From Lutraria lutraria (taxonomy: Eukaryota; Mollusca; Bivalvia; Venerida; Mactridae): 64,000 nt of DNA. Below the pieces are notes generated by a model. The model saw nothing but the letters and a program-made list of their open reading frames with translations, ran no database searches and was not told where the DNA came from. Location of the stretch: positions 10,526,790-10,590,789 of the forward strand of contig OZ026844.1 of assembly GCA_964023205.1 (NCBI GenBank), given 5' to 3'. Both the position numbers and the translations under genes were made by a program. The first letter of the stretch is position 1. The number at the start of each line of letters is the position of its first letter. Below, piece after piece: positions 29,852-42,410 of this stretch.

Positions 29852-32800
29852 ATGACAAATAGCTTTTTATTGCAGTGGAACTGTAGAGGCCTTAAACCAA
29901 ATCTAAATGAATTAAATCTTATTTTAGAAGAGTATAACCCTAATATTATATGTTTACAAGAAACTCTACTAAAACCATCTGATAAATTAGATTTAAAAAA
30001 TTTTACTTCTTATCATCACATACATAACAATCCACTAAAAAACTTCTATAATGATAAATTCTAAGATCCCTCAAAATTCCATTCACCTAAATACAAATCT
30101 ACAAGCAATTGCTGTAAAAGTTTCTTTAAATAAATCAATTACTATATGTTCAATTTATATACCTCCTCATTATAAATTAACTCAAAATGAACTAGAAAAT
30201 GTTCTATCCCAACTCCCACAACCCTACATAATTGTAGGAGATTTTAATGGCCATAATGAATTGTGGGGCAACTCACACTCAAATGATAAAGGTAAAATAA
30301 TTGAAAAGTTTTTATCTGAAAATGACTTATGTCTTTTAAATAATGATTCTCCAACTTATTTACATCCAGCATATGGCACTTATACAACCATTGACTTATC
30401 TATAGTTCATCCATCTCTATATTTAGATTATGAACTATCAATAAATGAAGATTCTCATGGTAGTGACCACTTTCCCATTATAATCAAAGAAGTTGAAAAA
30501 AGAAATAGCCAAAATTCTCTAAAATGGAATTTCAAGAAAGCAAATTGGGAAAAATTTAATATTCTATGTAATAAACAATTAACATATAACAGATTTAAAG
30601 ATAATGAAGACCCAATTTTATCTTTCACAGAAATTTTAATAAACATATCTCATGAATGTATCCCCAAAACAAGCCCTCAGGCAAAAAAGCGAAATCCCTG
30701 GTACAATGATGAATGTAAAGAAGCTGTAAAAAAGAGACAAAAACAGTTTAAAATGTTTTAATAAATACCCAACTGTAGATAATCTAAATACATGCAAGAT
30801 AATGAGAGCCAAAGCCAGAAGAACAATTAAAAAAGCAAAACAAACATCATGGCAAAATTACGTATCAAAAATAAACAATAGAACCCCTATGAAAAAAGTA
30901 TGGGAAATGATAAGAAAAATCAGTGGAAAATCTAAACAAACAAAATACTCTCATATAAAAGTAAATGATAAATCATTTGAAACTAAAGAACAAATAGCTA
31001 ACATCTTAGGAGAAACTTTTAAGAAAAACTCATCTTCATCTAATTATACTGATAATTTCAATAACATAAGAAATAAAAAAGAAAAAGAAAATATAAACTT
31101 TGACTCAAATAACGATGAAACATACAACTTCCCACTAACAATAAATGAACTTGAAACTTCTATAAAAGATGCAAATGATTCAGCTGCTGGACCAGATCAA
31201 GTACATTATCAACTCCTTAAACACTTACCAATACAATCTCTAGAAACTTTATTGAAAATATTTAATATAATATGGGAAAAAAATATTTTCCCAAAAAGCT
31301 GGAGTGAAGCAATGATTATTCCAATACCTAAACCAAACAAAGACCCCACAAATCCTACAAATTATTGACCAATAGCATTAACTAGCTGTATTTGTAAAAC
31401 CTTTGAAAGAATTATAAATAAAAGACTAGTCTGGTTTTTAGAAAAAAATCACTTAATTTCAAAATACCAAACAGGTTTCCAAAAAAATAGAAGTACTACT
31501 GACCAATTAGTAAGGTTAGAAACTTTCATTAGAAATGCTTTTATTAAAAAACAACATGTAGTAGCAATTTTCTTTGATCTTGAAAAAGCATATGATACTA
31601 CCTGGAAACATGGAATCATAAAAGACTTACATACTATTGGTCTCAAAGGCAATCTTCCCAAATTTATTTCAAATTTTTTATCAAATAGATCTTTTAAAGT
31701 AAAAATGGATACCACATTATCTGAAACTTATGAACAAGAACAAGGAGTACCACAAGGTAGCATTCTATCTCCAACATTATTTAACATAAAAATAAACAAC
31801 ATTACAAAATGTCTGGAAAATGATATAAACTGTTCTTTATATGTAGATGATTTTCTAATCTGCTATAGATCTAAAGACATGTCTACCATAGAAAACAAAT
31901 TACAGGAAAATCTAAACAGAATTGAAAAATGGTCTTCAGAAAACGGTTTTAAATTCTCAAAAACAAAAACAAACGGCATTCATTTTTGCCAAAATCACAA
32001 ACTTCATCCTGACCCATATTTAAAAATATATGACAGTCAAATTCCAATAATAGAGGAAACCAAATTTTTAGGAGTAATTTTTGACAAAAAACTCACCTTC
32101 ATACCACACATAAAAGCCCTAAGAATAAAATGTCAAAAATCTCTAACCTTATTAAAAGTTTTATCTAACACAAACTGGGGTGGTGATAAAGACACCCTCT
32201 TAACACTATATAGATCATTGATAAGATCAAAATTAGACTATGGCTCTGTCATATATGGATCAACACGTAAAAGTTACTTAAAAACACTAGATTCCATTCA
32301 TCACCAAGGACTAAGATTAGCTTTAGGAGCTTTCAGAACATCCCCTATTGAAAGTTTATATTCTGAAGCTAATGAACCATCTCTGTGCACTAGAAGACTA
32401 AAACTATCTTTACAATATGTAACAAAACTTGCATCTGATACCAACAACCCTGCTTACAATGATATATTTAATCCAATATATAATATATTTTATGATAATA
32501 AGCCAAATGCCATCAGACCACTAGGATTAAGAATAAAACCCTTCCTCCAAGAAGCAAACATCAATATAAATAATATCAAACCTTTCTCATCTCCAAAAAA
32601 AGCACCATGGACCATTAAAGCACCTGAAGTAATACTAGATTTATCTAAAGACAAAAAACAACTTACAAACCCAATATTTTTCAAATCCAAATACTTGGAA
32701 ATCAAAACTAAATATAAAGATCATATATCAGTCTATACAGATGGATCAAAACAAGATGAAAAAGTTGCCTGTGCTGCTATCCAAACATACGAATACACCA

Positions 32801-33519
32801 ACTTAAGATTACCCGACCATAGTTCAATCTTCTCAGCTGAAGCCACAGCAATCTTTATCGCCCTTCAGTCTATACAAGAAACAAACAACAATAAATATAT
32901 TATATTTTCAGATTCTCTTTCAGTACTAAAATCCCTGAAAAATATAAATCACCAAAATCCTTTAATACAACAAATATTTAACAAATATTCAAATCTAAAC
33001 ACAACAAAAAGTATAATTTTCTGCTGGATACCTAGTCATATAAATATTCTAGGAAATGAAATAGCTGATCAAGAAGCAAAAAATGCTTTAAAACTGAATG
33101 TAACAAATATCAAACTTCCTTATACAGACTTTAAATACAAAATTAAAAAATTCATTAACCTAGAATGTCAAACATTCTGGGAAAAATTCACAAATAACAA
33201 ATTATTTCAACTGAAACCTAAATTTAAAGACAACTTCAGCTACCCAATCAATAGAAAAAACCAAGTAATACTTACTAGATGTCGTATTGGTCACTCTCAT
33301 CTTACTCATTCATATATTCTGAAAAACGAAGAAAAACCACAATGTATTTCATGCCACACAGATTTTTCTTTAAAACACATTCTTATAGAATGTCCAGAAT
33401 TTAACATTACACGCTCAAAATACTATAAGGTTGACAATATACATGATCTGTTTTTACATGTATCTCATCAAGATATCTTATTGTTTTTAAAAGAAATTAA
33501 AATTTTTAACAAATTATAA
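29852..33519 (+). pseudogene. LINE ORF2: endonuclease, reverse transcriptase, RNase H
   Basis: The likely start is ATG 29852 (MTNSFLLQWNCRGLK), 59 bp after ORF1. The APE endonuclease spans ~29860-30490 (CLQETLL, VGDFNGHNELWG, SDHFPI). A frame change with a small loss lies near 30050, and another near 30750. RT runs ~31150-32050 with SAAGPDQVHYQLLK, IPIPKPNKDP, then a TGA at 31366-31368 before PIALTS, FFDLEKAYDT, GVPQGSILSP, and the catalytic YVDD at 31840-31851. RNase H spans ~32730-33100 (YTDGSK, AEAT, FSDSLSVLKSL, NEIADQEA). Near 33343 a CISC...H...C zinc motif closes the protein. It nicks target DNA and reverse-transcribes in place. Confidence 0.9.
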
Positions 33520-33680
33520 AAAATCATTTTACTATATACATTTATGTTTTTAGATATATATTTGTAATTTCTTTAGAAATAAAATAATTTATATTTAAAT
33601 ATACTTTCCAGAAAAATTAAAAAGACGCTATATGACCAAGGATGTTAAGGCGTCTATAAACAAAATATTAACTAACTAAC

Positions 33681-33691
33681 TATAGACACTA
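33681..33691. repeat. Right target-site duplication of the LINE
   Basis: TATAGACACTA directly follows the TAAC tail and differs at one base from the left copy. Confidence 0.7.
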
Positions 33692-33800
33692 ATTAACATA
33701 CAATGAGTCGGTCACTTACCAAGTTATATACACTAATTAACATAAAATTAGCAGGTCACTTACCTTGTTATAAACAATTAGCCAGTCACTGACATTGTTG
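33681..33800. repeat. 45-bp tandem array, right part
   Basis: The interrupted array resumes ('cactaattaacata', 'accaagttatatacactaat'). To about 34200 it fades into looser 'agtcacttac'/'agttatatac' sequence. Confidence 0.8.
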
Positions 33801-34850
33801 TCTTATACATTTGGTCCATTACTTGTCAAATACATACTATGTATACCTATAGTTATACCATTAACATTGTCACTTACTTGGTCAGATACTTACATAGTTA
33901 TATACATTTAGCTGGTTACTTAGTCAGTCACTTATGGTATTATAGACACAACTAGTCACTGATAATGTATTTATGATAGGGTAAGCGACTGACTTAGTTT
34001 ATTACATAGGTGTTTTTTTACATATCCTATTCAAAAATGCTTGTTAAAAATAGTTAGTCACTTAGCAGGTTATATACACTTGGTCAGGTGTAACTTATTT
34101 TAGTTACTTAAACTAAGTCAGTTATATACATGGTCAATCACTTACCAAGTGTATAAAATAGGGTAATTTTAAGTGACTGGTTAATTGTATATAACTATGT
34201 AAGCTTAAAGTCATGCACTTACCTATAGTCTCATATAGACTTAGACATGTCTTGCATAATATGGCTATTATAATTAAGATATTACAAGTGTGATAAGGTG
34301 ACTGGTTAAGATACTGGCTAATAGCTCTAGTTGTATACAACTAAGAAAGTATCTGATATTTAGTTACTTACTTCGTCACATTGAATATTATAACTACATG
34401 TATACTACTCAAAATTTGATAAGGGTCACTAGCAATATTGCTCAAAGTTAATTGCTTCAAAATGTTAATACTACTGATGATTAGATTTGATTAAAAATTG
34501 GTCATTTAGGCATCATATGCCAGTGAAAAAATGAAACAATATTTGTCCATTGAAGCATATCTGTATATCATGCAGTTATCATAGTATCTACAATTGGGAA
34601 AACTTTAAGTTATAATGTCCCCTTAGTAGAATATGTATATTTTATATAATTTTTTTTTTATACTTGGAGCTCAAATTTTCAGTTCACATCTCTAATAAGT
34701 CAAGCTACATGACTCTATCAACAAAAATGCATGTTATATTGATTTTTACCCTGTTATGTCTCTGCAGTTATAAAACATTCAATTTGCAAGTGCAGTACAT
34801 GGAAAGTACAGTATGAATCTTTGAAATAATTTTTGAAATTGATAGAATGT
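33801..34850. other. Decayed satellite and non-coding DNA
   Basis: Loose matches to the satellite ('gtcacttacttggtcagata', 'acttaccaagtg') to about 34400, then A+T-rich sequence with no recognised feature. Confidence 0.4.
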
Positions 34851-34852
34851 TA

Positions 34853-35285
34853 AGCCACATTACAGAAAAACAAAATGAGATGGATGTCCATTGAGGAAAT
34901 GGCCCACACAGGCTTTATTCAGTGAGGGGTCCGTACTACTATTATTTTATGTATATCATTATAGCTGTCTAATGTATTTGGCATTCAGTCAAGCAATCAT
35001 TTTCTTACAAACTTCAAAGATTCTGGCAATGTAGAAATAAAAGACATTAATATACACTTATATTTTCCACTAATTAAATGTTCATGAATACATTTGACTG
35101 CTGTAATGACTTACTTGAAATGGTAGCATAATACCACATTGAATTTAATGAGTTACTTTAAACCATAACTTAAATCACTATAAATTTTTACAAGTTAATG
35201 ACATTCAATACTTTTTGTGGACATTGGAGAAAATTGGAAGTTATAAGGTAAAAATCCCCATTTTGTGTTTTTCTGTAACATGGCT
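34853..35285. mobile_element. Candidate MITE
   Basis: The left end 'agccacattacagaaaaaca' and the right end (complement) 'agccatgttacagaaaaaca' form an inverted repeat of ~27 bp with about five mismatches. The inside is non-coding. No clear target duplication, so boundaries and class are tentative. Confidence 0.45.
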
Positions 35286-36477
35286 ATCGATTTAAATAAT
35301 TACTTCGAAGATTCATACTTACCACATGCAAATTAACTGTTTTGCAACTATAGAGAAGAAACGGGTTAAAAATCAATAGAACACATTTTGTTTATATGCA
35401 TATTTTACAAAGCGAGTTATAAGTTTTGTTAAGTGTATTTGTCAGTATTTGTAGGATATATACAATCATTGAGTAAGTGTTCTTTATCAAATTTGGAGTA
35501 GTATATTTCTTGATGTATTAATTGTGTATGCATAATTATATGATTGTTCAATAGAATATTTATGTGATGTGATAATGCAATAATTTAGGGATGTAATATT
35601 TGTATGTAATACGTTAACAAGATGTTGAAAATGAGATACACAAGGCCGACCCTTACACATTTGGTGGTCTGTGTAAAGTCTATGGACTTATGGAAAATTT
35701 TGCCGTCTTTGTGGGCAAATTTTTTTTCTTTTTTTTTTTTAAATTCTACTTTGTTCACATATTTACTTGATTCTAATATTGTGTGATTTTTATTTACTTC
35801 ATTTCTTCACTTGCTTATTGTATTGTTGATTTTACAAAATTTTTGAATAAAAATACTAACAAAAGACCAAGTCTAGCAGTTTATTTATACACTTTTAATG
35901 ATATTATTAATTTGTGTACCAAAACATGCATTTTATATGCAAAACAACAAATGATCTTCTATATCACAATATATGACTACCTGAATGTTTCTATTATGTT
36001 TTATAAACACAATGTAGGTGTGTCTATGGCAGACTACATTTCATTTTATTTAGTATACATACACACTAAGATGACTTGCTTGGAAAAAAAAAACTACCAC
36101 ATAATTTATGATGTGGATTTAAATGTCACTTATAACAAATTCGCTTGAATAATTCCGGCATTAATGTCCAAGTCGCTTAACACACACAATGAAACACCTT
36201 TCCATCCTCCAACTATTACAACTTTTTGTAACTGAAACGAGAAAAAAATTAATTAAACATCCAAATAAGGGGTGGGAGGGAAATTGTTGACTTATCATGT
36301 AGCCTGCCAATACTACACTAATTCCCGTGTATTTCACGGTCTGTGCGCTTCAATACACTCTAAAATACAGTACCACCGTTTATATTTCGGAATTAATTGT
36401 ACCTAGTGTTTTTATAGACGTCAAGTGACCCTTTTCTAGGCAAAGTGAGTTTCTAAAACACTTATCATAATAGGAGA
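35286..36477. other. Non-coding stretch
   Basis: A+T-rich. A 121-codon frame at 35783-36148 has a hydrophobic, low-complexity composition and no motif; it is probably chance. No RNA gene or repeat family was recognised. Confidence 0.4.
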
Positions 36478-36668
36478 TTACGTTATTTTATTAAACTGTC
36501 TATGCTTGCATTTGTTTTTAGCTTTGATTACTTTCGTAATTTATACGATAAGATGTTGAATGGGACATTGCCTAATGATAAAACAAACAAAAACTACCGA
36601 CTTTTATATATAAGGCTAAAAGTGAATGCATGAATAAAGTTTTGACAGTTTAATAAAATGTCACTATA
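36478..36668. mobile_element. Palindromic MITE, TGTGATTTTATTA family, copy 2
   Basis: 'ttattttattaaactgtc' at the left and 'gacagtttaataaaatg' at the right, with mirrored inner motifs. Shorter than the other two copies. Confidence 0.65.
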
Positions 36669-37455
36669 AAGTATAAAGAATACATGTACAGTGTTGTTGA
36701 GGATTGTTGAACTGTTTAAACAATGATCCGGCAGAAATGAAGAATTTTCATTTTTTGCAAATTGATTATGCCAGTGTCAACGTCATTCTTGCATATAATA
36801 ATGCTCTTCCTTAGGAAAGTAATGCTGTACAATCCTGAATATTTATATATTAAATTCAATCATGGTACCCAGTAGACTTTCAGTTTAACATTGAGATCAG
36901 CATCAAGGATCAAGTACAATCATTCATGAGGAGTCAAAAACAAACATACAATGCATACAAAACTATATCCCCCCCCCCCAAAAAAAAGCGGTGGGGGGCA
37001 CAAAAATGTACATAAAATAATTGACGGTCACGGAACATTTACAATGATGATCGGTTTGTGACTTAACAATCAACAAAGATGTAAAAAGTTGTATCTGCTA
37101 TAAACACATGTCCCAATTTAAAACTGAATCAAACTAACATGTAAGGGAGATGTTTCACTCAATTATGAATGAACTGAAAGGCGATTAAAACAATTGTTGT
37201 CTAGAAGATATTTCTCTAACTTAGCTGTTTGTTTTCCATTGTTGCGTTGAAAGATTTCACAGTAAGCCATATACCTACATCCAAAATTGTATCCTGTATC
37301 ACCTACAAAAACATCAGATAAAACAGAAAAAACTCCATACAGTTATTTACAGTACAATAGACCTTAGTTAGTGTTTCTTTGTTTTATTGGCATTGTTTCA
37401 GAAATCAACAACTTTTAGAACATTATAATTTATGGAAGATAAAAACACTGTAGAC
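36669..37455. other. Non-coding stretch
   Basis: Includes a C9/A8 homopolymer junction near 36970-36990. Nothing else recognised. Confidence 0.4.
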
Positions 37456-39200
37456 ACAACAATATGCTGAGACTCCGGTGTATTCATTCATTGCATATGC
37501 CCCTGTGGCATGCTTGTTAAGAACAAGAGGGCCATGATGGCCCTATATCGCTCACATGACAATCACTGTTCACTCATTAAAACTTTGTTTTGAACCTGTG
37601 ACCTAGTTTTTAATCCGAGATGACCCATGTAAGAACTTGTCCTACATATAAATAAGACAAACATTCTGACAAAATTTGGTGACGATCCAATCAAAACCAT
37701 GAAAACTACAGCATAGACAAGGTTTTCCTAAGATTTGACCTTGTGACCTAGTTTTTGACCCCAGATGACCTATGTTCGAATTTGTCTTACATATCATTAA
37801 GACAAACATTCTGACAAGGTTTGGTGAAGATACAATCAAATTTTGACATCTACAGTATTAATAAGATTTTCCTAAGATTGACCTCGTGACCTGGTTTTTG
37901 ACCCTAGATGAGCCATATTTGAACTTGTCCTTAATATCATTGAGACGAACAATCAGACAAGGTTTGGCCAAGATCCAATTAAAACCATGCAATTTAGAGC
38001 TTTTACAATATTTTTACCTAAGATTTGACCTGATGACCCAGATTTTGACTCTGGCTGACCCATATTCTATCTTGACCCACATATCATTGAGGCAAACATT
38101 TTGACAAGGTTTGGTAAAGATCTAATTAAAACTGTGACATCTACAGTGTTAACAATGTTTTCCTAAGATTTGACCTGGTGACCTAGTTATTGACCCCAGA
38201 TGACCCATATTTGCACTTAACGATTATATCATTAAAACAAACAATTTGACAAAGTTTGGTGAAGATCCAATTATAACTGTGAAATCTACAGTGTTAACAT
38301 GGTTTTTCATAAGATTTGACCAAGCGACCTAGTTTTTGACCCAAGATGACCCATGTTCGAACTCTTCCAAGATATTATAAAGACAAACATTCTGACAATG
38401 TTTCATGATAATCCAATCAAAACAGTGACTTCTAGAGTGTTCACAAGGTTTTCCAGCAATTTGCCCTAGTGACCTAGTTTTTTACCCGAAATGACCCATT
38501 ATCAAACTTGACCTACATATTATTGAAATAAACATTCTGACAAAGTTTCATGAAGATCCAATCAAAACAGTGATTTCTAAAGTGTTCACAAGGTTTTCCC
38601 TTATTTGGCTCTGGTGACCTAGTTTTTCAGCCAAAATGGCCCAATATCGAACTCGTCCGAGATTTTGTCAATATTAACGTTCTGACCCAGTTGTGCTAAA
38701 ATTGAACTAAAAATGTGGCCCCTAGTGTGTTCACAACAAAAAGTTTGACGACGCACGAAGCACGACCCCGGACGGAGACTGATCCTAAAAGCTCACCCTG
38801 CCACTTTGTGACATGTGAGCTAAAAAGTCCATTTGAACAATTCTGAGTCCAAATTACATCAAGGTAAAAGTGAGGTTGGTTGATATGGGTAGATTGAGAA
38901 TGTAGGCAACAACAGTTACTGTATACGTATTCAAATGTTCTAGTAATTAAGCAGTGTTGGTGCTAGATGAAATGGTAAAATCTACTTAACCTGGAACAGA
39001 ATCATTCAAAGTCTAAATTAAATCAAGGTCGAGGTCAAAGTATGGTTGGTTGATATGGGTGGATTGAGAATGTCATAGGCAACAACTGTATTAGTATTCA
39101 ATTGTCCTAGAAAGTGGTGTTGGTGATAGATGAAAATAATGGTAAAACTACTTAACCTTGTATGAACGGACAGGGCAATCACCATAATTATGCCCCCTGC
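37456..39200 (+). repeat. Dispersed repeat D (ends 37456-37521 and 38827-39200) interrupted by a hairpin repeat
   Basis: The left piece has the short palindrome 'gcatatgcccctgtggcatgc'. The right piece has 'ccatttgaacaatt' and two units with 'gttggttgatatgggt', 'aggcaacaac', 'agatgaaatggtaaaatctac'. An undisturbed relative at 61455-61830 reads straight through the site where the hairpin repeat sits here. That shows the insertion and helps to define its ends. Confidence 0.75.
37522..38826 (+). repeat. Terminal-hairpin repeat, core A, full copy
   Basis: Complete: AACAAGAGGGCCATGATGGCCC at the start, about seven core A units with a spacing of ~144 bp, then the 'gacgacgcacgaagcacgac' and 'gatcctaaaagctcaccctg' zone, and the terminal hairpin (GCTCACCCTG...CATGTGAGC) followed by TAAAAA. 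No target duplication is visible. Non-coding; open frames inside are units read through. Confidence 0.9.
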
Positions 39201-39440
39201 ATCATACATAACTAAGCAAGAAACTGGATGAGTGTCTACGTGAATGACAAGTGTATATAACTAAGTAAGTAACTGACTAAGTATTTAGGTGTTCTCATAT
39301 GGATGGATGAAAGGATGGTAGGACAGACTGGACAATCACTATATATCACCTGTATTGTAGATGCTGTAGGCATAACTAGAAAAGCTACATCATAGGATAT
39401 TCTTACATACTAGTTTGACATTATTATTCTGCAGGTACAT

Positions 39441-39724
39441 TGTGATTTTATTAACCTGTTAAACCTGAATAATTTCATGGTCGCTGAATGCGATTATTTT
39501 TAGCTTCTTACCACAGTCGATAGTTTTTGTATTTATTTTACTGTTAGGGAATGTTCCATTCTGCATGTTTACATAATATTATGTTGCATATCATTAAATA
39601 CATGCACATTAGACAACCGGTGTAACAAATTATAAAAGTAATTGAACCTTACCAAAGCTAAAAATAAATGCAAGCATTGACCATGAAAGTATGCAGCTTT
39701 TGTCAGTTTAATAAAATCGCACAA
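39441..39724. mobile_element. Palindromic MITE, TGTGATTTTATTA family, copy 3
   Basis: 'tgtgattttattaacctgtt' at the left; 'gtcagtttaataaaatcgcaca' at the right. Mirrored inner motifs 'catggtcgctgaatgc' / 'gcattgaccatg' and 'tttttagctt' / 'aagctaaaaa'. Confidence 0.75.
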
Positions 39725-40880
39725 TATCTGGCTTTGAATTCGATTATCAATTAACCAAGATCAAACAACAACATGAGGGTTGATTATTTTCAACCATTAG
39801 CAACATGTTTTTGAATGTCTAGTTCTAAACAGAAACAATCATTGGCTTCAAGCTTATTTTTTTATAAATAACTCAGAACTTACAATGTTTCAGACCTCAC
39901 AATGTTATTTTTTTTAAAATATCAGTTTTCCTTTGTTCAATACTCTCAGATAGTGATGTCAGTCTTGTACTAATTAATGACTGTTAATGACTATATCATC
40001 CAAGTTTTTAGCCAATATTATCTCATCAAAATTCAGATCATAATTATATAAGACATATTATTTACTTACCATCAAGGTCATAAGATTTCTTTGGATGCTG
40101 CTGAACAATTTTCTCAGATTATCTAGAAAATAGATAGATATTCAATAAACAGTGAAAAAGTAGAAAATCTTACAAAACACGCAGAAAATCTTGCATAACA
40201 AATTTTGCACTTGAAATCCCCACTGAAGCTATGACGATAGAAAATGAAAACCAGTCAACAAACTTTATCCCTCATTGGTTGCTTCGGCACTGTCTCCTAA
40301 TTAAAGTAAAACAGCATACAAGTTCCCATTCCATGATGCAGTGCAATTCTAAATTAATTTCAGTTCAGTTTCCATGAGTACTTTCAGTACTTTGATTGTA
40401 TGATGATTACAATGTTTGTTCATAAAGAATGAAAACAGAAAGATTAACTTGAGTTTATCTGGGTTACAAATTCATTCTTTTAGGCTATAGTATAGTGGCA
40501 TATTTCAGTATGATTTAATTATAGAGTACTTTCGTGAAAATTTATCAGATTTTCATGATAAGATTTTCTGACATTACCGTGTACCGCGGATTTCCTCCCG
40601 AAAAATGGTCATTTTTTCAGAAGTCAATGCACAATAAAGAATTTTTGCATGAACATCCTTTAAGATATTAGCTAATGCAGAAATGATCTATTCAAATTTC
40701 CATGGAAACTGCACAAAAAGCATCACCTAGTGGAGTGGTTTTTCATTGATTTTCATGTTATTTCCAGCATTGCTCCATTAATTTTGTACATTCAGTTATG
40801 CAATTTACATAACTGCAATGCTGAATCATTTCCAAATCCAAAAAATGCAAGAATGTTATATTTTGTCATCAATACATCTT
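39725..40880. other. Non-coding stretch
   Basis: A+T-rich; no supported exon, RNA gene or known repeat. Confidence 0.4.
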
Positions 40881-41739
40881 AAAAGGCTAATTTTCACCCT
40901 TGGGCAATACTTTTAACAGACTTGGTAGATGTCCGCTAGACAATGCTACAAACCAAATATCGTAGGTCTAGGTCTTGTGGTTTTGGGCAAGAAGATTTTT
41001 AAAATTTTCCTATATAAGTCTATTCAAAATCAAGTGACCCCAGGGGCGGGGCCAATTTTGAACCTAGGACAATAATTTGAACAAACTTGGTAGAGGTCCG
41101 CTAGACAATGCTACAAACCAAATATTGTAGCTCTAGGTCTTGTGGTTTCGGACAAGAAGATTTTTAAAATTTTCCTATATAAGTCTATTCAAAATCAAGT
41201 GACCCCAGGGGCAGGGCCAATTTTGAACCTAGGACAATAATTTGAACGAACTTAGTAGAGGTCCATGAGACAATAATACACACCAAATATCTAAGCTCTA
41301 GGCATTGTAGTTTCTGATGAGAATTTTTTTTAAATTTCCCTATATAAGTCTATATAAAATCAAGTGTCCCCCTGGGACTGGGCCAATTTTGACCCTAGAA
41401 CAATAATTTGAACAAACTTGGTAGAGGTCCACTAGACAATGCTACATACCAAATATCTAAGCTCTAGGCCCTGTGGTTTTGGACAAGAAGATTTTTAAAG
41501 TTTTTCCTATTGGTTGCCATGGCAACCAGAGTTTTTAATGAAATTAATTTTTTTAACAAATTTGGTAGAGCTTCATGCAAGGAACATCCACGTAAAGTTT
41601 CGTGAAATTGGCCAACTGGTTAAGAAGGAGATGTTGTTTAAAGCAATTGTTGACGCACGCAATACGCACACACGGACGACAGACATCACGCGATCACAAT
41701 AGCTCACCATGAGCACTTTGTGCTCTGGTGAGCTAAAAA
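40881..41739 (+). repeat. Terminal-hairpin repeat, core C, 5'-truncated
   Basis: Four core C units ('aagtgaccccaggggc', 'gaggtccgctagacaatgct', 'ctaggtcttgtggttt') at ~165-bp spacing, then 'ggttgccatggcaacc', the 'cgcacgcaatacgcacac' zone and the end 'tgctctggtgagctaaaaat'. The standard 5' terminus is missing. Confidence 0.85.
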
Positions 41740-42221
41740 TGAGCTGAAAAAGTTGTACTTTCTAAACTTATATTTATTCTATTTTCTGGTAACGGCTGTC
41801 GAGTATTGCAATTGATTATGGGATTGCCGATCGATATTGTTTTTTTAGCAGTTGCGAATCCATGTATGTATATATATATAAAAAAAAATTATGTCCTTGA
41901 TGAAGGTAAAACTTTCTTTCATGAAAATTAACTCACTAAGTGTATGCAGAAATATGTCCTCATACAATAGCAATAAGAATTTACAGCACAACCTCCCTAC
42001 AACAGCCACAAATGGGAAGGACAAGGATGGCTATTGTAAGGAGGTGGCTGTTGATGAGAAGAGCATGAAAATAGAGTAAAACATCAATCAAGGTTGCTAG
42101 TATACTGGCTGTTGATTGGAGGTGACCGTTCATGGAGGTTACACTGTATATATAAGGAAAACTATGTACATTAAAACTACCTATTGATTTCCTGTCTGTA
42201 GTATCTGATCTTTAGTACACA
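41740..42221. other. Non-coding stretch
   Basis: Contains an AT dinucleotide tract near 41865-41890 and phrases of the 'ggtggctgttgatgagaag'/'gttacactgta' type, possibly a decayed MITE end near 42110-42150. No gene recognised. Confidence 0.35.
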
Positions 42222-42361
42222 TCATCTTATTGTTTTATCTTCATTAAGATGGTAATCTTCATCAATGAAGAACTGGTTTGTTTTGTTTCCATGGTGAAGG
42301 TACAGCTGAACATGACCTTCATAGCCGTCTTCAGAGTTTGTTCCACAATCATAGAATAAAG
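42222..42361 (-). CDS. Candidate last exon of an unrecognised minus-strand gene
   Basis: On the minus strand an acceptor (cttctgctgaatttgcag) precedes 140 bp that reads 45 codons and a TGA at 42222-42224. It starts with two bases of a split codon. The peptide is acidic and ends in DEDYHLNEDKTIR; it also contains YEGHVQLYLHHGNK. The composition looks protein-like, not A+T noise. A LINE tail lies only ~50 bp upstream, in what would be the intron. No domain recognised. The incoming phase does not match the exon candidate at 44596-44714, so at least one more exon would be needed. Confidence 0.35.
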
Positions 42362-42410
42362 CTGCAAATTCAGCAGAAGTCAAATTGTAATCTTTGGAGT
42401 TACACATTGG

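Larger units (their letters stand above)
27676..33680 (+). mobile_element. Full-length non-LTR retrotransposon, I/Nimb group
   Basis: A 6005-bp element with a G+C-rich start (ccccccctgccggg at the boundary), a leader, ORF1 with three CCHC knuckles, and ORF2 with APE-type endonuclease, RT, RNase H and a terminal zinc motif. The tail is a short TAAC repeat, not poly(A). An RNase H domain plus a simple-repeat tail is characteristic of the I superfamily, to which Nimb of molluscs belongs. The coding strand is strongly A-rich. ORF2 has two frame changes and one stop, so this copy is probably inactive. Confidence 0.9.

Noticed and set aside
35783..36148. 121-codon plus-strand frame
   Set aside because: Low-complexity, A+T-driven hydrophobic composition; no motif, splice context or similarity recognised.
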